From Saxibacter everestensis (GTDB taxonomy: Bacteria; Actinomycetota; Actinomycetes; Actinomycetales; Brevibacteriaceae), in NCBI RefSeq assembly GCF_025787225.1, contig NZ_CP090958.1, positions 124,001 through 188,000 of the forward strand: a DNA stretch of 64,000 bases. Reading direction: 5' to 3'. Within the stretch, counting starts at the first letter, position 1. Each line of letters begins with the position of its first letter. The position numbers and the translations under genes were made by a program. Below are positions 1 through 8,311 of this stretch, piece after piece. The notes beneath the pieces were generated by a model, which was given only the letters and a program-made list of their open reading frames with translations, ran no database searches and had not been told where the DNA came from.

Positions 1-537
1 TATGCGCTCCCTGTCGGCGTATGGGTTGCGCCGTGGATCAAGTTGCACTGTCTCGGTCAAAAGCACCGTGCCTTCACCGTCGACATGGATGCCCCCGCCC
101 TCGTTGACCATCATCGAACTCACGAGCTCGGCACCGGTTACCTCGGCTATGAATCTGGCGTTCTTGCCGGATTTCTCCCACTGTGCCCAGCTGTGTGCTC
201 CCCAGCCGTTGAAAACCCAGTCGACTGCGCCGAGAGTACCGGGGCGATGGTCGTCTACAACGAAGGTCGGGCCATGGTCGCGCATCCAGCACTCGTCTAT
301 CGGGGTTTCAAACAGCTCAATCTCGGAATCGAGCATGCGGCGAGCCCTGTCAATTTCTGTAGGGTCGACGAGCATCGATACAGGCTCGAATTCCGCTGTG
401 GCGTGCGCGACCGCCGCCCACGAGGCATAGGTGAGTTCACGGCTAGCGGCATCGCTGCCGAGCGCTGGGCCCTCGCAGGGGAAAGCCATCCACGTTCGTT
501 CGTGTGGGTCTGTTTCGCTGGGCATGTGCCAATTCAT
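1..537 (-). CDS. aguA: Agmatine deiminase, C-terminal part beyond window edge
   Basis: Agmatine deiminase hydrolyses agmatine to N-carbamoylputrescine and ammonia, a cytosolic step from arginine to putrescine. The first 179 residues are visible. They contain WMRDHGP at residues 84-90 and NEGGGIHVDGEGT at 145-157, both typical of the guanidine-modifying (PAD-type) fold of this family. The catalytic cysteine expected near the C-terminus lies off the window. The ATG at 537 overlaps the TGA of the upstream permease (ATGA), so the two are probably translationally coupled. No second start nearby fits better. The partner permease suggests uptake and breakdown of a nitrogenous compound. A peptidyl-arginine deiminase of another specificity is the main alternative. 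Confidence 0.88.
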   Translation of the reverse strand, partial: MNWHMPSETDPHERTWMAFPCEGPALGSDAASRELTYASWAAVAHATAEFEPVSMLVDPTEIDRARRMLDSEIELFETPIDECWMRDHGPTFVVDDHRPGTLGAVDWVFNGWGAHSWAQWEKSGKNARFIAEVTGAELVSSMMVNEGGGIHVDGEGTVLLTETVQLDPRRNPYADRERI

Positions 538-2054
538 TTGGTTATCTCCGGGGTGTTGTCAGTGGACGCGAGCGTATCCACTGTCTGGATATCAAGCGCT
601 GCACCGGGGCGCAGCTGTCGATTCTTGAATGGGTTCGTTGTGAGCCAAAGCAAGGCGTATAGGCCGCCGCCGATGACGGGCGCAACGATTGCTGAGAGGT
701 CGGCGCCCTCCATGGCAGCCGAGATGGGACCCATGTACAGGGTGGTGTTCGACATCATGAGTGAAACTGCCGTGCCGATGACCTGGGACACGACGCCGGG
801 CCAGAACACGCCGTTCGAATACCAGAATGGGCTCCCGCGCCGTTCGTCGTTCAGTGCGATGCCGTTGTAGTTGCGCCGGAGCCAGATGTCAATCGAATAG
901 ATCGCGATGAGGGGGCCAAGAATGGTGACGGTCAATTCGAGTGCGTACTCCATCGTGTCCAAGAAGCCGGGTGAGAAGAATGCCAGCCACAGGGATGCGA
1001 ATGTTGCGATCACACCTGTAACGATTACCGTTGTCACGCGATGCACACGAATTCCCAGTCCTTGCGCGGAGAGCCCGGCAGAGTATGCAACCACGGCATT
1101 GTTGGTGATGCTTCCAACCACGACGATGCCGAGGAAGACAGGGGTGAACCAACCTGGCACGATCTGACCGATGGTCAGTTGGGGATCCGTCATGTCTATT
1201 GCCGTTGCTGCGAAAATTCCGACAAGGCTGATGAATACGGTAGGGATGAAGCCGCCGAGTGCAGTCCACCAGATCACACCCCGTTTGGAAGTGTCTTCTG
1301 GAAGATAGCGCGAGTAGTCGGCACCCGTGCCCCACGAAAGTGGCCCCGAGGCAACTATGGCGTAGCCCAGGAGTATGGTCGGCCACTGCTCGGCGCTGGA
1401 TAGCTCGGTCGTTGTATATGAGAAATCGGCCGCCTGCATAACAAAAACCGCGAGGGCTATGAATGCCGCAGCTAGCGCGGCCGAGAAGTAGGGCGAGGCT
1501 TTCACGATCGTGGCGTGACCGTAGATGCTCAATACGAAGCTGAGGATTGCGACGATGACCAGCACGGTCCATTCGACCCCGGCCGGCACGTGCAGGCCCA
1601 GCGCATCGAGTAGCGCCAGGGACGCAAATGTTGCAACCACGATGTTGATGACCTCGTAAAACAACCCGATGACGAGTCCCTGGCCTGCGCCGAACACCCG
1701 GTTTCCATGGATGCCGAACAGCGCCCGCATGACTGTGACGCTCGGGGTGCCAGATGCCGGGCCGCTGACTGAAAGCCAGCCGACGGCAACCCACCAGAGG
1801 TTTCCGATGATCGTTACAACGACGGCTTCCCACACTGAAAGGCCAATGATTATGAGCAGGCCACCAAATGCAAAGGAAAGGTAGTTGACGTTTGCGCCCA
1901 TCCAAACCCAGAACAGCTCGAACGGACGGCCATGGCGTTCTGGTCCCGGGATGAAATCAATTCCCCGGGTCTCGATGTGGCCCGCCCTGTTGGTTTCCTC
2001 GACGACTTCACCCGGGGCGGAGGAATTTGCGGGCGTCGTTGATTCACCGTTCAT
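534..2054 (-). CDS. NCS1-family cytosine/purine/allantoin-type permease
   Basis: A 506-residue polytopic membrane protein of the nucleobase-cation-symport-1 family, whose members import cytosine, allantoin, hydantoin, thiamine and related compounds with a cation. About twelve hydrophobic segments can be traced. The N-terminal FELFWVWMGANVNYLSF stretch before TM1 and the GTGADYSRYLP stretch in the middle are family-like. The ATG at 2054 is preferred over longer alternatives because AAGAGG lies just upstream and the family begins this close to TM1. A palindrome (2083-2103) sits about 29 bp before the start and matches the one in front of the TetR gene. The stop overlaps the agmatine deiminase start. 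The substrate cannot be read from sequence; linkage makes agmatine or another guanidino/ureido compound a guess only. Confidence 0.88.
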   Translation of the reverse strand: MNGESTTPANSSAPGEVVEETNRAGHIETRGIDFIPGPERHGRPFELFWVWMGANVNYLSFAFGGLLIIIGLSVWEAVVVTIIGNLWWVAVGWLSVSGPASGTPSVTVMRALFGIHGNRVFGAGQGLVIGLFYEVINIVVATFASLALLDALGLHVPAGVEWTVLVIVAILSFVLSIYGHATIVKASPYFSAALAAAFIALAVFVMQAADFSYTTTELSSAEQWPTILLGYAIVASGPLSWGTGADYSRYLPEDTSKRGVIWWTALGGFIPTVFISLVGIFAATAIDMTDPQLTIGQIVPGWFTPVFLGIVVVGSITNNAVVAYSAGLSAQGLGIRVHRVTTVIVTGVIATFASLWLAFFSPGFLDTMEYALELTVTILGPLIAIYSIDIWLRRNYNGIALNDERRGSPFWYSNGVFWPGVVSQVIGTAVSLMMSNTTLYMGPISAAMEGADLSAIVAPVIGGGLYALLWLTTNPFKNRQLRPGAALDIQTVDTLASTDNTPEITK

Positions 2055-2082
2055 GTTGTACCTCTTCGCTGAGAGACCCGGC

Positions 2083-2103
2083 TTATTGATTGCACGATCA
2101 ATA
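2083..2103. promoter_or_regulatory. Probable TetR operator before the permease gene
   Basis: Perfect 7-bp inverted repeat TATTGAT / ATCAATA (2084-2090 and 2097-2103) separated by 6 bp. The 21-bp site agrees with the palindrome at 3112-3132 at 17 of 21 positions, including both half-sites. It lies 29 bp upstream of the permease ATG, where a bound repressor would block transcription. That the TetR protein encoded at 2460-3089 binds it is inference. Confidence 0.62.
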
Positions 2104-2459
2104 CCGGTGCAACGATATGTACGACGAGCAATGATGTCAACATCAAGTCGTCGCCGGGTACTGCTTAAGTCGCTGGTCACACCTGGTGAAAGCACATCGC
2201 CGCTCCATGCGGGCGGCCGAATCTGCGCTGACACTGCTGGCACTTGGGCTGGAGTCCGGTGCTTGGTCGCGCAATATGACTCTCCCGGGTCGCCGTGCGG
2301 GGCCAAATGGGTGTGCGGGAGGCATGCTTTCAAGATCGGTGCCGGGTGTGGGGCGCCGATCCGAGGCAGTGGCGTCGCTGCCCCTGCCGTTGTTGGCGGC
2401 CGGAGCATGGATGCCTCCGGCGCCGTATGTGCCTAAGCCAGCTGCCGCCGCGGACTAAC
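2104..2459. other. Intergenic stretch between TetR and permease genes
   Basis: About 356 bp between the TetR stop and the permease operator. Reading frames here lack ribosome binding sites and family-like sequence. I see no convincing hairpin terminator or RNA gene. It probably holds the permease promoter at its permease-proximal end. Confidence 0.4.
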
Positions 2460-3089
2460 TCATGTAGTGGATAGCGAACCTGTTGGCAGGAGAAGCTCAA
2501 TCTCCACTAGCTGGCGCAAGAAGTTTCCGAGCCCCGGCGAATCTTCGTATTCAACAAGGGAATGAGCATTGAGTCCGTCGATCAGGCAGAGAATATGTGC
2601 GGCAACAACGTCGGGATTTTTGCATTCGAATTCCCCGGACTCAATTCCCCGCCGGATTGAGCCGCTTACCGCCATCTGCCAGTTGTCCAATTGCGATCGG
2701 ACCTCAGCGGCGAGGTCATTGTTGCGGCGACCCAGAATAAGTGCATCAAGCCATACGGCTGTGACTTCGATTCGCGCGTCGCCAAGGAGCCAACCGACGA
2801 GTGTCTTCATCCGTTCGAGTTCAGATTGCTCGTTACTTTGGAGTTGCTGGAGCGTCGAGAGCTCTTCTTCGACGAGGGACTTGAATGTTTCAATTACCAG
2901 GTCGTTCATGGTTGGGAAGTAGTGTGCCACGAGCGATGAAGCCACGTCGGCCTGTGCTCCGACCGACTTGAGGGTCAGGGCCACAAGTCCGCTGTCGACC
3001 GCAACTTCACGGGCGGCGTCCATGATCGTCCGTCGCCTGTCTTCGGGTGTCATTCGAGTGCGGGAGTTGGTTGGTCTCGACGGGGTCAT
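2460..3089 (-). CDS. TetR-family transcriptional regulator
   Basis: A 209-residue regulator with an N-terminal TetR helix-turn-helix (about residues 20-65, including LTLKSVGAQADVASSLVAHYF) and an all-helical C-terminal ligand domain. The start at 3089 is chosen because the protein then begins about ten residues before the DNA-binding domain; the reading frame continues upstream through the operator without conserved features. The gene precedes the permease and agmatine deiminase on the same strand. A 9-bp-arm palindrome lies 20 bp upstream of its own ATG, and a close copy lies before the permease. This points to self-repression and repression of the permease operon until an inducer is present. 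The inducer is unknown. Confidence 0.88.
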   Translation of the reverse strand: MTPSRPTNSRTRMTPEDRRRTIMDAAREVAVDSGLVALTLKSVGAQADVASSLVAHYFPTMNDLVIETFKSLVEEELSTLQQLQSNEQSELERMKTLVGWLLGDARIEVTAVWLDALILGRRNNDLAAEVRSQLDNWQMAVSGSIRRGIESGEFECKNPDVVAAHILCLIDGLNAHSLVEYEDSPGLGNFLRQLVEIELLLPTGSLSTT

Positions 3090-3108
3090 GACTGCAACTA
3101 TAATTTTA

Positions 3109-3136
3109 GCTTTATTGGTTACATAATCAATAAAGC
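3109..3136. promoter_or_regulatory. Autoregulatory operator of the TetR gene
   Basis: Perfect 9-bp inverted repeat GCTTTATTG / CAATAAAGC (3109-3117 and 3128-3136) with a 10-bp spacer, 20 bp upstream of the TetR ATG in an AT-rich island. The core 3112-3132 matches the permease site at 2083-2103. Size and placement suit a TetR dimer site. Direct binding is inferred. Confidence 0.68.
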
Positions 3137-3342
3137 AAGATCTCAGTACCCGAAATCGCCCGATGCCCGAAAAGTGTAACGCTAGTGAACCCGAAGTCCC
3201 ATGCACTACGTTTCCGGCACAAGCGTTCGTACGGCGTTGATCGGTCGCCACAGCCCATCTACTGCCGAAGCCATCGCCAAGATCACTTCCGCAAGCAGGA
3301 GCCGTCGGCAGATAAGTATGGGTTCTCCCGCCCGCCAACAAC

Positions 3343-3380
3343 TAGTGCCCCGCTCTTCCAGTAGGAAGAACGGGGCACTA
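3343..3380. terminator. Stem-loop downstream of the csbD-like gene
   Basis: A long hairpin: TAGTGCCCCG (3343-3352) pairs with CGGGGCACTA (3371-3380), continued inward by TCTTCC / GGAAGA around an AGTA loop, with one internal mismatch. It ends 20 bp beyond the stop of the csbD-like gene. No clear T-run follows on either strand, so it may be a weak or bidirectional terminator, or an mRNA-end stabiliser. Confidence 0.6.
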
Positions 3381-3400
3381 ACGGTTGGTGGCGAACCTGA

Positions 3401-3577
3401 TCAGTCGCGCTTAAAAGCGTCCTTGACCTTCTCGCCAGCCTGCTTCATATTGGCCTTCGTTTGATCGGCCTCGCCTTCGGCCTTGAGTCGATCGTTATCG
3501 GTCGCGTCTCCTGCCGCAGCTTTGGTCTTGCCGCCGGCATTCTCTGAAGCGTTCTTGATCTTGTCGTCCAAGCCCAT
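3401..3577 (-). CDS. CsbD-family stress protein
   Basis: A small hydrophilic 58-residue protein of the CsbD family, rich in Lys, Ala, Asp and Gly (MGLDDKIKNASENAGGKTKA, then a charged repeat-like region with KANMKQAGEKVKDAF). The molecular role of the family is not established; in Bacillus the namesake is under SigB control. The ATG at 3577 follows AAGGAG at good spacing; the longer frame from upstream has no such site. It is divergent from the SDR gene at 3795, itself related to general-stress oxidoreductases, and a hairpin closes its 3' end. General stress regulation is likely but only the SDR side shows a recognisable SigB-type promoter. Confidence 0.85.
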   Translation of the reverse strand: MGLDDKIKNASENAGGKTKAAAGDATDNDRLKAEGEADQTKANMKQAGEKVKDAFKRD

Positions 3578-3711
3578 AATCCAACTCCTTACGATCACTG
3601 CAGCTCATCGTCCTGAGCTGACGTTTCCGCCTTCGCGCTGCGAGGCGATGTGGCCAGCCTACTCCCGATCAACGCCGAATTCAGCCGGTCCTCTGTTCCT
3701 TCGGCGATCCT

Positions 3712-3736
3712 GTTTAAACCCCCAAGGCTGCGGGTA
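3712..3736 (+). promoter_or_regulatory. SigB-type stress promoter for the SDR gene
   Basis: GTTT at 3712-3715 and GGGTA at 3732-3736 are separated by 16 bp, matching the GTTT-N(14-17)-GGGTA pattern used by SigB/SigF-class general-stress sigma factors in Gram-positive bacteria. A start near 3745 would leave a leader of about 50 nt before the SDR ATG. Assigned by pattern only. Confidence 0.5.
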
Positions 3737-3794
3737 CTCCCGACCCTGAGCGATGGAATCGCATCGAGATAATTTCCGGTTCGAAAGGAGTCTG

Positions 3795-4688
3795 ATGACA
3801 GACCAGCACACCCCCCAGGATCCGACGGATCAGTATCCGCAGCCGCCATATGGCGAACAGCAGCAGCCACATCCCGGGTATACCGAATCGATGTCGCCGC
3901 GGCCCGACCACGGCGAAAAGACCTATGTGGGTTCGGAGAAGCTCAAGGGCCGCAAGGCAGTGATCACCGGCGCCGACTCCGGCATCGGCCGGGCAGTCGC
4001 CATTGCCTTCGCTCGTGAAGGCGCGGACGTCGTACTCTCCTACCTTCGCGAGGAAGAAGAGGACGCGGAGGAAGCGGCGCGGTTGGTCCGCGAGGCAGGG
4101 CGCACCGCCGTCAAGATTCCCGGAAACCTTGCCGAGGAGTCGGAATGCCTGCGCCTCATCGATGAAGCAGTCGCGGAGCTCGGCGGTCTCGATCTGCTGG
4201 TGAATGTTGCCGGTTTCCAGATGGCCCGCCCCGGCGGCATCGCCGAGATATCCACCGAGGAGTTCGATCACACTTTCAAGACGAACGTCTACTCGATGTT
4301 CTGGCTGTGCAAGGCGGCGCTGCCGCACCTCAAGCCAGGGTCGTCCATCATCAACACCCACTCGATTCAGGCGTACCAGCCGACGCCGTCGCTGCTCGCC
4401 TACGCGTCGACGAAGGGCGCAATCCTCAACTTCACAAAGGGCCTGGCCCAGGATGTGGCCGAGGAGGGGATTCGGGTCAACGCGGTCGCTCCCGGGCCGA
4501 TCTGGACGCCGCTGCAGCCCGCCACCCAGCCGGAAGATAAAGTCGACAACTTTGGTGCGGATACCCCACTGGGGCGTGCCGGGCAGCCTGCCGAGGTTGC
4601 GCCGAGCTACGTGTTCCTTGCCAGCCAGGAATCCTCGTTCATCACCGGCGAGACGATTGGCGTAACGGGAGGCCGACCGCTGGCATAG
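3795..4688 (+). CDS. Short-chain dehydrogenase, general-stress type
   Basis: A 297-residue NAD(P)-dependent SDR oxidoreductase. Residues 1-45 are a polar tail rich in Gln and Pro, usual in the YdaD/YhdF (general stress protein 39) branch. The Rossmann motif TGADSGIG is at 58-65, a serine lies in NTHSIQAY, and the catalytic YASTK is near 203-207. Family members act on small alcohols or sugars; the substrate here is unknown. The ATG at 3795 follows AAAGGAG. A SigB-type promoter lies 60-80 bp upstream and a CsbD-family gene is divergent. Both features agree with a role in general stress. The C-terminus ends in GGRPLA as is common in this branch. Confidence 0.88.
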   Translation: MTDQHTPQDPTDQYPQPPYGEQQQPHPGYTESMSPRPDHGEKTYVGSEKLKGRKAVITGADSGIGRAVAIAFAREGADVVLSYLREEEEDAEEAARLVREAGRTAVKIPGNLAEESECLRLIDEAVAELGGLDLLVNVAGFQMARPGGIAEISTEEFDHTFKTNVYSMFWLCKAALPHLKPGSSIINTHSIQAYQPTPSLLAYASTKGAILNFTKGLAQDVAEEGIRVNAVAPGPIWTPLQPATQPEDKVDNFGADTPLGRAGQPAEVAPSYVFLASQESSFITGETIGVTGGRPLA

Positions 4689-4701
4689 CGATCTATGCGG
4701 T

Positions 4702-4808
4702 GCCCGCCCGGCACAACTGGCTTGGAGGGCCCCGCCCGGCATAACCGGCAGGTCGGCAGCCCCGCTGGCATCCCGCCCGAGTAACTAGGGCCCCGCCCGG
4801 CACAGCCG
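4702..4808. repeat. Degenerate GC-rich repeats after the SDR gene
   Basis: Three imperfect copies of a sequence like GCCCCGCCCGGCAYARCCGG (near 4702-4720, 4728-4748 and 4788-4808), beginning 14 bp after the SDR stop. No gene covers them. They lie on the way to the Stealth gene promoter and could form structured RNA. Confidence 0.55.
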
Positions 4809-4978
4809 ACCTGGTGGGGGCGGCCGTCCGCGACTTTCGAAACCCGGGGGCTTCCGGCGAGCCTGACCGGGCTGTTTCGCGCGCCCAAACTAGACTGATA
4901 TCTTACATTTACACGCTATGTTGTGAGTAAGGGCGCGAGGATGCGCTGGCCGCACGACGGATTACGTCTGGCCGGAGC

Positions 4979-6718
4979 ATGCCGCGCAAAGTCGAGAGGG
5001 AAACTTTGTCGGGAGCTGGGGCGGTTGCAGGACGGGCACGGAGGTACCTGAAAGACTCCGCGCAGATTCTGAAGGACCGCTCGCCGAACACCTTGAAACG
5101 AATCCGCCGCGAAGTCATTACCGGCCGGAAAAAAGCAACGTTGGCGGTCAACACGTACTGGGATGCGCAACGCGTGTCTCCGGATGCCTACGGAGCCCTG
5201 CCGATCGGGAGAATCCGTTCCGGGCGACTGGTCTGCCTCGCCGAGCGCGTCGATCATTTGGTTCTCCCTGAGCACCGTACCGAACAGCTTCGGCAGGTGA
5301 CAGCACTGCTGAGGGCTCATGACGTGCCCTACTTCGTCATCCCTACCTCGCCGCGGCAACCCAGCCGAATCGGCATAGATCAGAGGTTCAAGCGCGCAGC
5401 CTGTTCTGCCCTGGCCGATTATGTGCAGGGCAGGCCGGTGTACCGGATCGGATATGGCGGCGTCGAATTCCGTGATGTGATCAGTACCCGGCTGTGCGAA
5501 ACCGAGCTTCCTGCGGATGTCCCCGATGTAGTCACTCTCGTCGCGTTCGCGCAATTCAGGAACACCAACTTTGCCAGCCGTCACGAAGACGGTGTTGATC
5601 TGGAATTCTGGCAGAACGACGGAACCGCGCTCGTCGCGCCCAGATGGAACCCCTACGCCGGCGCGGTCCCATCGCAGCTGCAGGAATTGGTTGACGGCGG
5701 CGAACTCGTGGATGGGCATCAAACGTTCCGGGTTTTCCTGACACCTCGGGTGGATACAGTCACATTTCCGGTTGACGCGGTGTACACCTGGGTCAATGGT
5801 TCAGACGTGGAATGGCAGCAGCGGAAGGCAGACGCCCTCGGCATAACGGATCAGAGGGCCTTTGCCGAGGAAGCGGCCGGTGCGTCACGTTTCGCCGACC
5901 ACGACGAACTGCGCTACAGCCTGCGGTCGATCGAGCAGTACGCGCCGTGGATTCGCAGAATCTGGATCGTTACCGACCGGCAGATTCCTGACTGGCTCGG
6001 TGATGACGAGCGGGTGCGCATCGTGGATCATCAGGCAATTGCGCCGCCGGGTGCCGCGCTGCCCACCTTCAATTCCCAGGCGATCGAGGCGAATCTGCAC
6101 CGGATCGAAGGCCTGGCCGAACACTTCCTGTACCTCAACGACGACATGATGTTCGGCCGTCCGGTGCGGCCGGATGAGTTCTTCCACGGCAATGGAATAT
6201 CGAAGTTCTTCTACTCGCGCGCGCAGGTCGACTTCGGCGAACCGCAGCCCGGCGAGATTGCGTCCACGATCGCCGGAAAGAACAACCGGAAAGTCATAGA
6301 GCGGCAGTTCGGCCGCACGATGACGCAGAAGTTCTTCCACACTCCCTACCCGCTGAAGAAGTCCGTCATCGAGGAGATGGAAAACAAGTTCCCCGAAGAG
6401 TTCGCACTGACCAGGGCGCATCAGTTCAGGGGCTTGCACGACGTCACCGTCGCCGGATCGCTCTATTACAACTATGCGTACGGCACTGCGCGGGCGGTTC
6501 CCGCCAGGATCCGATACCTGTATGTCGATCCCCGCGATTCGAAGGCAGACCGAAACCTCTCCCATTACCTGCGGAACCGAGACTTCGACTGCGTCTGCGT
6601 CAACGATGCGCTGGTGGGCGATTCGACCATGACCGACGAAGAAGTCGATGCCGCGATCCGAGCCTTCCTGGCTCGATTCATTCCGGTTCCCGCGCCGTGG
6701 GAGGCCGATGCAACATGA
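4979..6718 (+). CDS. Stealth-family hexosyl/glycerol phosphotransferase 1
   Basis: A 579-residue Stealth protein. This family, which includes capsule phosphotransferases and GlcNAc-1-phosphotransferase, links sugar phosphates through phosphodiesters during surface-polymer synthesis. All four conserved regions are visible: CR1 with DAVYTWVNGSD near residue 265, CR2 with DELRYSLRSIEQYAPWIRR near 308, CR3 with FLYLNDDMMFGRP near 382, and CR4 after HTPYPLKKSVIEEM near 454. The first 260 residues are a less conserved extension. The ATG at 4979 has GGAG just upstream; nearer start codons are out of frame. A TAGACT box at 4891-4896 might be its -10 element. A second Stealth gene follows after 27 bp and the two probably form an operon. 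Acceptor and donor are unknown. Confidence 0.88.
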   Translation: MPRKVERETLSGAGAVAGRARRYLKDSAQILKDRSPNTLKRIRREVITGRKKATLAVNTYWDAQRVSPDAYGALPIGRIRSGRLVCLAERVDHLVLPEHRTEQLRQVTALLRAHDVPYFVIPTSPRQPSRIGIDQRFKRAACSALADYVQGRPVYRIGYGGVEFRDVISTRLCETELPADVPDVVTLVAFAQFRNTNFASRHEDGVDLEFWQNDGTALVAPRWNPYAGAVPSQLQELVDGGELVDGHQTFRVFLTPRVDTVTFPVDAVYTWVNGSDVEWQQRKADALGITDQRAFAEEAAGASRFADHDELRYSLRSIEQYAPWIRRIWIVTDRQIPDWLGDDERVRIVDHQAIAPPGAALPTFNSQAIEANLHRIEGLAEHFLYLNDDMMFGRPVRPDEFFHGNGISKFFYSRAQVDFGEPQPGEIASTIAGKNNRKVIERQFGRTMTQKFFHTPYPLKKSVIEEMENKFPEEFALTRAHQFRGLHDVTVAGSLYYNYAYGTARAVPARIRYLYVDPRDSKADRNLSHYLRNRDFDCVCVNDALVGDSTMTDEEVDAAIRAFLARFIPVPAPWEADAT

Positions 6719-6745
6719 ACCATCTGCCGAACCCCGGCGGCCATT

Positions 6746-8311
6746 GTGGCTAAGCGGGTAATCAAGTCAGCCATTCGCACCTCCTACAAGACCGGCGAGC
6801 AACTGGTCGCGTTTGCCGCTGCGGCCCGTCGGCCGGAGCTGCTGCGGCACAGCCGTCAGTACCATCAGCACCGGATTCCGCATGAACGCGTTTTCGAACC
6901 GACGTTCCGGGGTCAGCGACAGAAGGTCTTCGATTTCCTGGTGGGCTGCCTGGAAAGGTCAGAGCTCAGCTGGTGCATAGTGCCGGATCGGGTGAACCTT
7001 CCGCCTCGGATTGCGGTCGTCGGATCGCCGGCGCGATTATGGCGGTTGCTGCAGGCGGAATCGGCTGTCCCGCCGCAGCTGGTCGCTCAGTCATTGGTTT
7101 CGCCTAACACGTTTAGTCGGCTGAGTCTCAGAGTCTTTGGCTCCCGAGCTCAGATGGCGACCGGTGAGGTGCTCGGTCCGCCAAGCCTGATCGCGCATGA
7201 CCCGCCGGAAGGCGAACGTCTGCGGTTCGCAATTTATGCGAGTGACGCATCGGACCAGGCACACGTAGGTCCTGAAGCTGGCGTCGATATCGAGTTCCGG
7301 ACGACGCACGATGCCGAGTTCGACCGAGGCGACAAGCTCGGGCGTCTTGTGCCGGTGCTGAGCCATTCCGCTCGCACTGAGGAACTGGTGGATTTCGACG
7401 TCGACATCGTTTACACCTGGGTGGATGACGCCGACCCCGACTGGCGAATGTCCCTGGAGAACGCCACGATCGATACCGAGGCACTAACCGAGGCGGCCAC
7501 ATCCGAGGCGCGATTCAGAAACCTCGACGAACTTCGCTACAGTCTGCGATCGGTCGCCGAGTACGCGGATTGGGTTCGGCATATCTGGGTTGTGACCGCC
7601 GGGCAGCGTCCGGAATGGCTGCGCAACTCGGAACGTTTGACGGTGGTTGACCATAAGGAGATCTTTCCCGATCCCGGTGTCCTGCCGACGTTCAATTCTC
7701 AGGCGATAGAGGCGTGCCTGCATCGCATCCCGGGCCTGGCCGACCACTTTCTCTACCTGAATGATGACTGCTTCCTGGGTCGTCCGGTTTCTCCTGAGCA
7801 GTTCTTCACCCCCAGCGGCGCTTCGCGGGTGTTCTTGTCGAACCGCGGGCTGGGCGAGGGTGAGAGCAGCCCGGACGAGCTGGCACCCGACAGTGCCGGC
7901 AAGAACGGCCGGGACCTGGTGCGGAAGTTGACCGGCCAGACCATTTCGCATAAGTACCTGCACGCTCCGTATGCGCTACAGAAACCGGTGATGCAGGAGC
8001 TTGAGGACGCGGCGCCCGATGTGATCGCGGCTACTCGGGCGAGCACATTTCGACGCAGCACGGATGTTACGCTGTCCGGCGCCCTGCACCACGCCTACGC
8101 GCTCGCGACCGGTCGGGCGGAACGGAGCCGGGTCACCTACAAGTACGTCGACCTGGACCGCGGATCATGGCGGCGGGAGCTGGCCCATCTGATCGAGACA
8201 CGGGCATTCGACACAATCTGCCTGAATTCGGTGCACTCGGCCGCGCCGGCCGCGCCGGTGCTGACTTTTCTACAGAGCTACTTTCCTAAGACGCGGGAGT
8301 TCGAGCGGTAG
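6746..8311 (+). CDS. Stealth-family phosphotransferase 2
   Basis: A second Stealth protein, 521 residues, related to the preceding one. CR1 is DIVYTWVDDADPDW near residue 222, CR2 contains LDELRYSLRSVAEYADW near 258, CR3 contains HFLYLNDDCFLGRPV near 332, and CR4 lies around HAPYALQKPVMQELE near 408. The start is GTG at 6746, since the ATG overlapping the first gene's stop (6715) runs into a stop within 13 codons. The ribosome site is weak, which suggests coupling to the first gene. Two non-identical Stealth enzymes in tandem suggest two different phosphodiester linkages or a heteromeric enzyme. Its 3' end overlaps the convergent TagF-like gene by 26 bp. Confidence 0.88.
   Translation: MAKRVIKSAIRTSYKTGEQLVAFAAAARRPELLRHSRQYHQHRIPHERVFEPTFRGQRQKVFDFLVGCLERSELSWCIVPDRVNLPPRIAVVGSPARLWRLLQAESAVPPQLVAQSLVSPNTFSRLSLRVFGSRAQMATGEVLGPPSLIAHDPPEGERLRFAIYASDASDQAHVGPEAGVDIEFRTTHDAEFDRGDKLGRLVPVLSHSARTEELVDFDVDIVYTWVDDADPDWRMSLENATIDTEALTEAATSEARFRNLDELRYSLRSVAEYADWVRHIWVVTAGQRPEWLRNSERLTVVDHKEIFPDPGVLPTFNSQAIEACLHRIPGLADHFLYLNDDCFLGRPVSPEQFFTPSGASRVFLSNRGLGEGESSPDELAPDSAGKNGRDLVRKLTGQTISHKYLHAPYALQKPVMQELEDAAPDVIAATRASTFRRSTDVTLSGALHHAYALATGRAERSRVTYKYVDLDRGSWRRELAHLIETRAFDTICLNSVHSAAPAAPVLTFLQSYFPKTREFER

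Noticed and set aside
889-1905. Long reading frame of 338 codons on the minus strand
   Set aside because: It is a shifted frame inside the NCS1 permease gene, rich in Arg/His/Cys and with no family features.
3714-4742. 342-codon minus-strand frame opposite the SDR gene
   Set aside because: Antisense of a well-supported SDR gene; composition is typical of antisense GC-rich frames.
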